Under the pieces are notes generated by a model, which did not search any database, was not told the DNA's origin, and saw only the letters and a program-made list of their open reading frames with translations. This document shows positions 57,640-64,000 of a DNA stretch of 64,000 bases, piece after piece (position 1 is the first letter of the stretch; every line of letters starts with the position of its first letter). Origin of the DNA: Owenia fusiformis (lineage: Eukaryota; Annelida; Polychaeta; Sabellida; Oweniidae). A program made the position numbers and the translations under genes. The stretch spans positions 22,345,759 to 22,409,758 of the forward strand of contig CAIIXF020000009.1 of NCBI GenBank assembly GCA_903813345.2, read 5' to 3'.

Positions 57640-58880
57640 TTGTGATGGATTCGAAACCAAAGATGATTGATACCTGAGATGAATGAATATCCTAGATGAT
57701 CGAATACCCAAAATGATTTAATTCTGATAATTGGATACCCAAGACAATTGAATACCCGAGATGATTGTATCCCAAGACGATTGAATACCTGAGATGATTG
57801 AATACTCACGATGAGTGGATACCCAAGATAATTGAATACCCGAGATGTTTGAATTCCCAAGAAGAATGAATACCCCAGATGATTGAATACTAAAGATGAT
57901 TCAATACCTTAGATTAGTAAATGCCTTAGATGATCGAATACCCAAAATGATTTAATTCTGATAATTGGATACCCAAGATAATTGAATACCTGAGATGATT
58001 GTATCCCAAGACGATTGAATACCTGAGATGATTGAATACTCACGATGAGTGGATACCCAAGATGATTGTATCCCGAGGTGATTGAATTCCTGAGATGATT
58101 CAATATTCAATACTCAAGATGAGTGGATAGCCAAGAGAATTGAATACCCGAGATGTTTGAATTCCCAAGAAGAATGAATACCCCAGATGATTGAATACTC
58201 AAGATGATTAAATACCTTAGATTAGTAAATGCCTTAGATGATCGAATACCCAAGATGATCGAATACCTAAGATGATTGAATTCCCGAGACGATTGAATAA
58301 TTGAGATGAATAAATACCCCAGTTGATTGAATACTCAATATAATTGAATTTCCTAGATGATCAAATACCTGAGATGATTGAATGAATACCCGAGATAATT
58401 GAATACCCGAGATGATCGATTACCCGAGATAATTGAATACCCGAGATAAATGAGTACTCCAGATGAATGAATACTCAAGTTAATTGGATACCCAAGATGA
58501 GTAAATACCTTAGATGATCAAATACGCGAGATGATTGAATACCTAAGACGATTGAATACTCAACTTGATTGGATGCCCGAAATGAGTAAATACCCAAAAT
58601 GATTGAATACCCGAGATGATCGATTACCCGAGATAATTGAATACCCGAGATAAATGAGTACTCCAGATGATTGAATACTCAAGTTAATTGGATACCCGAG
58701 CTGAGTAAATACCTAAGATGATCAAAAACCAGAGATGATAGAATACTTAAGTTAATTAGATACCCGAGATGAGTAAATACCTTAGATCATCAAATACCTG
58801 AGATAATTGAATACCCTAGGTGATTGAATACCCAGGATGATAAGACTCCTAAGATGATTGAATACCAAGATAATTGTACC
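57640..58880. repeat. 17-bp tandem array, about 70 units, with larger repeated blocks
   Basis: Monomer ATTGAATACCCGAGATG. A block starting GATGATCGAATACCCAAAAT at 57695 is repeated at 57929 (234 bases later). Another block (GATGATCGATTACCCGAGAT ...) appears at about 58410 and 58615. Non-coding. Confidence 0.9.
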
Positions 58881-59403
58881 AAATCTACCATCTGAGTTGA
58901 GGTGATATCAATAACTTCAATTTGGGATGTAAAATCTGCAACCTGAGATTTGATGTTCCACTCTACAATTTAGGACAAGTCTATGTCTTATTTACTCCTA
59001 CGAGGCTTACAACGGAGCCAGTGCCTGATACTGCAACTTTGGAATCTGCCTGATTGGAGCAAGCATCGAAATCCTCAACCAGAGTGAAAGAATGTATCCA
59101 TGTCTGAAGTGTCGATACAACCTAAATGGAAGATTAACAGCGACGTAGTCTACCACATCCAGAATACATGGACGATATATAAACTTTACTTATAGATAAG
59201 ATCAGACTGTAAATATGTTAATAGTACCGATAAACATATAGACATATAGAGCGATAGACATATAGAGACTATAATATGTAGATATTTCGATTTTCAGAGA
59301 CAGATCATTGACATGTATATTTCATGTATATGTGTGAGTGTGTTTCACTTTTCTATTTGATATATGTTTAACTCTTTAAAAGGAAGTCTGGGGTCAGACT
59401 TAT
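58881..59403. other. 3' interior of the LTR element, non-coding
   Basis: No integrase or other pol motif in any frame. A short GATAGACATATAGAG repeat lies at 59230-59270. Confidence 0.6.
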
Positions 59404-59421
59404 TTTTAAAGGGGGGAGTAT
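59404..59421 (+). other. Polypurine tract
   Basis: TTTTAAAGGGGGGAGTAT ends directly at the 3' LTR start, the position of plus-strand priming. Confidence 0.8.
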
Positions 59422-60039
59422 TGTAATGACCTCCGGTCATTCCTTTGTTTAAATATTGTTTTTAGTACTTACTGAACTTGTTCCTGATGTTTTAATGATG
59501 TTTAATCATGTTATTTCAATGTATAGAGGGAGAAATCTTAGTCTTTTTAAACATATTTTACTTTTCATAAAGCTCTTACTTTTTTTCTAACTCTGCTGGA
59601 TTACTCACTTCCGGTTTAGTTTCATTTTTAATTTACTATTTTCTCATTGGCTCAGATCTGGTCATGTGACCAAATTCTGACCAATGATAAAGCCTATAGA
59701 CTGGCCCACTGTTGGCCCATGTTTTTCAATTAAGAAGCACATGCTACTTTTGGGAACTGGAACCAGCAGAAATTTCTTTTGTAGATAAATCTTGACATGA
59801 ATGAAGGCTGGGTAAGCTTTATTTATTGGACTTAAATTCTCCCCATATTATTTGCTAACTTTTGTAAACTTTGATTTCATTTTTAAGTTTGATTTTAAAT
59901 AGATTTTTGGATTCTAAAACATTGTGTTTCTTCTTTTTATTCCCACATATTAAGCTGCTTCTGACTCCATCTTACAACAAAAGCACATGAACAATCATTC
60001 TTTTATTATAATATTCAGCCCTGACTCTGGGGTCATTAT
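59422..60039 (+). repeat. 3' LTR
   Basis: Same length and sequence as 54234-54851 except one substitution. Confidence 0.95.
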
Positions 60040-60073
60040 GAGTCCATTTCACTGTTTAACTTAGTTCAACATC

Positions 60074-60136
60074 GTTAAACTCAATAACGGCGTTATTTAT
60101 TATTAAGAATTTTCTTGGGGCCATTATTGAGTTTAA
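60074..60136. repeat. Foldback of 18-bp arms
   Basis: GTTAAACTCAATAACGGC (60074-60091) and GCCATTATTGAGTTTAAC (60119-60136) are inverted with one mismatch. Confidence 0.75.
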
Positions 60137-60474
60137 CCTCTTTACTATTCTTTCCATTGATGCAAGTTTTGGATCCACCGAAACCATTTTTCTGCGATAA
60201 CATGCAACTGATACTTGACAACAATATAAAAACACATAACATCAAGCGATTCAACACAATATTATTGTATTAAATGGTCATTTATACAAGTAAAATGAGG
60301 TTAAACTTACCAATCTCTAAAATGACATCTCCGCATGTCCGTCATTGTGTCTGTTCGTCCCGGGTTAAAATTTAAACTATTTAAACGAAATTGTTGTCAA
60401 ATAGATTGATAATTATCCCGCGATTACTCGGGATAAAATAACAGGGCTGTCAACTTGGGACCACCTAATATGAG

Positions 60475-60605
60475 TGACTTCAAAATGTTGGACACCTAAG
60501 TCCAAATCTGAACACTTTTGTCCAAATTTTGAACACCTTTGGCCAACTTTTAAACACCTTTGGCCAAAGTTTGAGCACCTTTGCCAAACTTTGAACACCT
60601 CAAAT
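60475..60605. repeat. Degenerate 22-24-bp tandem repeat, about 5 copies
   Basis: Unit GAACACCTTTGGCCAACTTT with variants. Confidence 0.8.
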
Positions 60606-60638
60606 TTTTCGCGCTCGCTACGCTCGCGTTGTCGTCAA

Positions 60639-60639
<1 letters not shown>

Positions 60640-60674
<35 letters not shown>
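60640..60674. repeat. Run of 35 G
   Basis: An uninterrupted G homopolymer; its true length is uncertain because such runs are often misassembled. The polyproline frame opposite it is an artefact. Confidence 0.95.
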
Positions 60675-60675
<1 letters not shown>

Positions 60676-61790
60676 AGGTACGAAAGATTTCCAATGAACA
60701 TGCGTGACACATACGGGATTCGCGTGACAAATCCGAACAAATTGCGTTCGTTTTTTTCCGGCGTTCGTATTTTTACCGTATCTTCGAAAAAATTTCTACA
60801 GAAATATTTTTGCTTGACAATTACCAGGTAAAATGCGTATTTTGCGTGACATTTTCTGTCACGCAAAAAAAACTGGCGTGACTTCAAATTCTTCAGCAAA
60901 TGCGTGACAAATACGCAAATTGCGGGACAGTTGACAGGCCTGAAATAACCATTTTTGAAGATAGCAGGTATGTTTGATTGATTTATATAGCGCTTGTATA
61001 CACACAAAATCGTTATTAATTGCAAACCTATACTGTTCGTTGATGCAGTGTCGCAATGACGGTTAATTCCTGATACGATTTGCAATTTCGATGTTACCGG
61101 AGCTGACCGATATTTTCGTAAAATTCCAAACCTGTCTCCAATATTTTCGTAATTATGCATCAATATGGTCTAAGGGGGGTACGGGATGGTGTGTATGTAT
61201 TTATAAGGTATGTATGCATGCTTGAATCACATTCTTTATGTAATATTAGCATGTTTTCGGAGTTTAATTAGTTCCGCTTGTCGGAACCTGCTGAACGACT
61301 AAATTAACGCATCAAGGGCAAAATGGTCATGGAGGTTAGACCTAGCCGGGGCCATAAGACATGTCAGATAAGAAACGAGGCCCAGGCTAGGTCTAATGTT
61401 GTTGGACTATGTTTAACTGTGCCAGTAAAAGCTAAAAAATAAGAAATCAAAATATCATTTTGCAATAATATACTGTATGGAAAAATATATTCCTATTGTA
61501 CATGAATGACATTTGTATATCTTGGATTGCTTCTAGTTTGGCTTATAAAGTGTGTGGCCTCTTATATTTGGATGCTTCTCTGCCATGTTATTTTCAAAAA
61601 GATTAACATGGCTGAAATTCTTCAAATTACAAGACAGCACAGGCTTATTGCACAAAAAACTAAAAAATCTGAAATAAACAAATGTCATTCATGTACATTA
61701 TGAATATACTTTTCCATATATTATTGCACAATGGTCTCCCAATTTCTTATTTTTGCCGTTCTACTGACGCAATGAAGCAGTGAAATGGAC
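60675..61790. other. No gene seen; short foldback and start of a diverged direct repeat
   Basis: GCGTGACAAAT phrases repeat at 60700-60930. GTTAGACCTAGCC (about 61335) is inverted as GGCTAGGTCTAA (about 61384). The stretch from about 61557 to 61790 matches 62822-63075 in the same orientation. Confidence 0.5.
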
Positions 61791-62213
61791 TCTAGTAACC
61801 AATTTCACCACCAGGAGACTCGTTGGGTCAGATAACATGGCGGGTATAGTAGAAAGCTCCCTTTAACTTAACTTATATCTGTTTTAGTGGTTCAACTTTC
61901 ATATAACCCTCATGTATCTAATAGTTATGAACATTAAAATATGTCCAGTTAAGGAAAATGTTATCTGTCCAATACAAGAAAAGATATTTCACTTTTTGTG
62001 ATTTTGTAACATGGGGTCTATGGGGGAATCAACCCGAACTAGAAGTCACATTTTTAAAACAAATTTAATTTTCAAAGTTGATTAATAATTTTCGAAACCA
62101 TTTTTGGAAGTCCTTTTACACGTAGATTTCAAATATGACATCAGTTTGACTGAATTTTGAATATTTAATGACGTAAATCAAGATTATTTCTACTAGCACC
62201 TAGTCTATTCGGA
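61791..62213. mobile_element. Dispersed TIR element, copy 2 (inverted relative to 9272-9705)
   Basis: GGTCAGATAACATGGCGGGT, TAACATGGGGTCTATGGGGG and TGAATATTTAATGACGTAAA match the reverse complement of 9272-9705 in order. End sequence CTAGCACCTAGTCTATT differs from copy 1 at the terminal repeat. Confidence 0.7.
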
Positions 62214-63144
62214 TAAGTCTATTTTTCAAAGGCTGATAATGTAAGTCTGATGCAGGTAAGGAGTTATAGTGCTGATATATAATAATAAAGGGTGCATTTT
62301 CAAACTAAACAGAGTGCTCCTACCAAAATGAATTTGCCTACATACCCCTGAGACTCTTATATCTGATAGGTAGAATGCACAAATAAATGTTAATTCTGTC
62401 TATGGTCCGCCATTTTTGCGGAAGTTACACTGAAACACAAACTCCATGAAACGAAATCACTAGAAAAAAACATGGCACACATTGTGCGCATGTGCAGCAA
62501 AGTTTAAACCAATTAGATTATTTGATTATTTTGCGCACATGAATTATTTGCTTCTGAGCACTTACAAAATTACCACAATAAACAATCCTGGCAGAGACTA
62601 CCCTTAGCCTACTTCATTTTGGCGAAATTTCAGCTCAAACTCGTGACAAATGCATTTATGTGTATATTGACATGTTAATTGCCGTTTTTTAGGTAACTGT
62701 GACTTAATTGATTGCCCGAGTGATTGAAAGTTTTGGGGCATTAAACAGAAATGAAAAAAAAAATTCATAAATTGCTAGGAACGTTAGGTACCCAGTCACC
62801 TGGTAACCTGGTCACCCAGTTTTTTGCACAAACCCCTCTTACATGCTTCTCTGTCATGTTATTTTCGAAAATGTTAACACTGTTGAAACACCCTAAATTA
62901 TAAGATCTGTAACTCCTTGCAAATCATGGGTTTATTGCTCATAAAACTTATTTATTTGGGTGCAAGCAGGTATGAATATATTTTCCATATGCTATTACAC
63001 TGCAGACTGCAGTCTTTTGATTGCTAATTTCTTAAGTTTTATTGACAGTGAAAAAAGTGAAATGGACTTTAGCAAACTCATGCCCCTTCGTGTTTACTTC
63101 ATCATATCATGTGAATTGATTAGATGGTGTATTGACTGAAAGAA
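62214..63144. other. No gene seen; second member of a diverged direct repeat
   Basis: 62822-63075 (TGCTTCTCTGTCATGTTATT ... AGTGAAATGGACTTTAGCAA) is a diverged copy of 61557-61800. Remainder AT-rich. Confidence 0.55.
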
Positions 63145-63164
63145 GTGTCACGGATACCTGATTT

Positions 63165-63480
63165 TGTTCCAATCCGCGGAATTATGCCCTCGGAACGGAA
63201 CACGGAACAAAAATTAAGAATTTCGGTTCGGTTCCGGAACAAGAACATTTTACCCTTTCACAACTTCTGGTCCTTGAATCTCCACAAAACAGCATTTTTC
63301 TTTCAATATTTTGTATCAAAAGAGGTTCATTCTTTTTACTCCTTCTCTTTGAAGAGCTTTTCGCTACCAAATAGACCTAGATGATCAAATTATTTTAATC
63401 TAATACACACAGTCACTCTGTTCCAAACCGTTCCGAAATTGTTCCGTTCCGAAGCCAAATGTTCCGAACTGAACCGTTCT
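63165..63480. repeat. Region of dispersed GGAAC/GTTCC motifs in inverted arms
   Basis: The left part has CGGAACGGAACACGGAACAA, GGTTCGGTTCCGGAAC; the right part has GTTCCAAACCGTTCCG, TTGTTCCGTTCCGAAG. The right is an imperfect inverted copy of the left around a spacer of about 150 bp. Possibly a decayed foldback element. Confidence 0.5.
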
Positions 63481-64000
63481 GATTTTTTTGTTCTGTGACA
63501 TTTCTATTGACTGATGCAGATTTTGCTCAGTGGGAAATTGTGACAAATAATTATTAATTATCACTTCCTGTACGAGATTTCTAAAAATACGGCAGCCTAC
63601 TGGAAATAATAAGCACTGCATTAAATGATCAATATTGACCATATCAAAACATTTTCCTGTGTTTTGCTAAACAAACATGGAAAGTATGTACATGGTTTAA
63701 GCTGCCATATTAGGAGAGAAATTGTCTGGCAAGGAATTAGCCCTTCAAGCCACTGTTGATTGATCAAAAAGGTTTTAATGTCATTTGTTTTGTATTTACT
63801 TTCAGATAGATTGATTTCTTATACCACGGGTGCCTCATAACACAAAGCAGGATGTATATTTCTAGGCTATCTTTACTTGGAGGGCATATAGTAAGACAAG
63901 TCATAGGACCCTCTGTGAACAAAATCACAATACAAAAACTCAATATAAATCTAGTGAAGAACATACATAGCAGCATAGGAGTAACATCTAAACAAACTTT
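63481..64000. other. No gene seen
   Basis: AT-rich non-coding sequence up to the window edge. Confidence 0.45.

Larger units (their letters stand above)
54234..60039 (+). mobile_element. Complete non-autonomous LTR retrotransposon, Gypsy-like
   Basis: Two 618-bp LTRs in direct orientation, a primer-binding site after the 5' LTR, a polypurine tract before the 3' LTR, a gag-like frame and the start of an aspartic protease. No reverse transcriptase, RNase H or integrase was seen in the 4.6-kb interior. Instead it holds a 27/135-bp array and a 17-bp array. The LTRs differ at one base of 618, so insertion is recent. It must be mobilised by enzymes from a relative. No convincing target duplication was found. 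Confidence 0.9.

Noticed and set aside
54225-60045. Target-site duplication of the LTR element
   Set aside because: GAGT occurs near both borders but not directly next to both, so it is not a convincing duplication.
60618-61163. Minus-strand 181-codon frame ending in polyproline
   Set aside because: The polyproline is the G35 run, the rest matches no domain, and the region has repeated GCGTGACAAAT phrases.

Overview
This is eukaryotic, AT-rich genomic DNA dominated by introns and repeats. The only clearly conserved gene is a conventional (Ca2+/diacylglycerol-dependent) protein kinase C on the + strand. Long introns, many short tandem repeats and small inverted-repeat transposons, frequent ACATGTA words and a PKC close to the animal alpha/beta/gamma class suggest an invertebrate. 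A mollusc or other lophotrochozoan is my best guess, with low confidence on the taxon.

Layout. 1-21.3 kb: no exon recognised. It holds the end of an LTR element (376-1232), an AGGTCA-rich satellite (1258-2508), a 12-bp-TIR transposon (2919-3685), a 29-bp minisatellite (3741-5100), nested small transposons (6493-7282), further minisatellites and a 22-bp array (19297-20998) split by a 532-bp insertion at TTAA. 21.3-43.0 kb: PKC exons from the second half of C1B to two alternative C-terminal exons. All introns are GT-AG. The exons for the pseudosubstrate, C1A and first half of C1B were not found and are probably upstream. 43-50.5 kb: downstream sequence with minisatellites and a 407-bp long-hairpin transposon with a 5-bp target duplication. 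50.5-51.3 kb: a 16-bp-TIR transposon and an unrecognised 158-codon ORF on the minus strand. 54.2-60.0 kb: a complete, young LTR retrotransposon (two 618-bp LTRs, one difference). It keeps a gag-like stretch and the start of an aspartic protease, but most of its interior is higher-order tandem repeats. 60-64 kb: diverged repeats, a 35-base G run and one member of an inverted repeat pair.

The kinase gene has two layers of alternative coding. Two adjacent C2 exons (24186-24342 and 24689-24857) are homologous, and intron phases mean that exactly one must be used: including both or skipping both brings a stop within about 23 codons. Two alternative last exons (39561 and 42884) each supply a full C-tail with turn and hydrophobic motifs and different C-termini, as in vertebrate PKC beta I/II. 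Together they allow four kinase proteins differing in the membrane-binding C2 loop and the tail.
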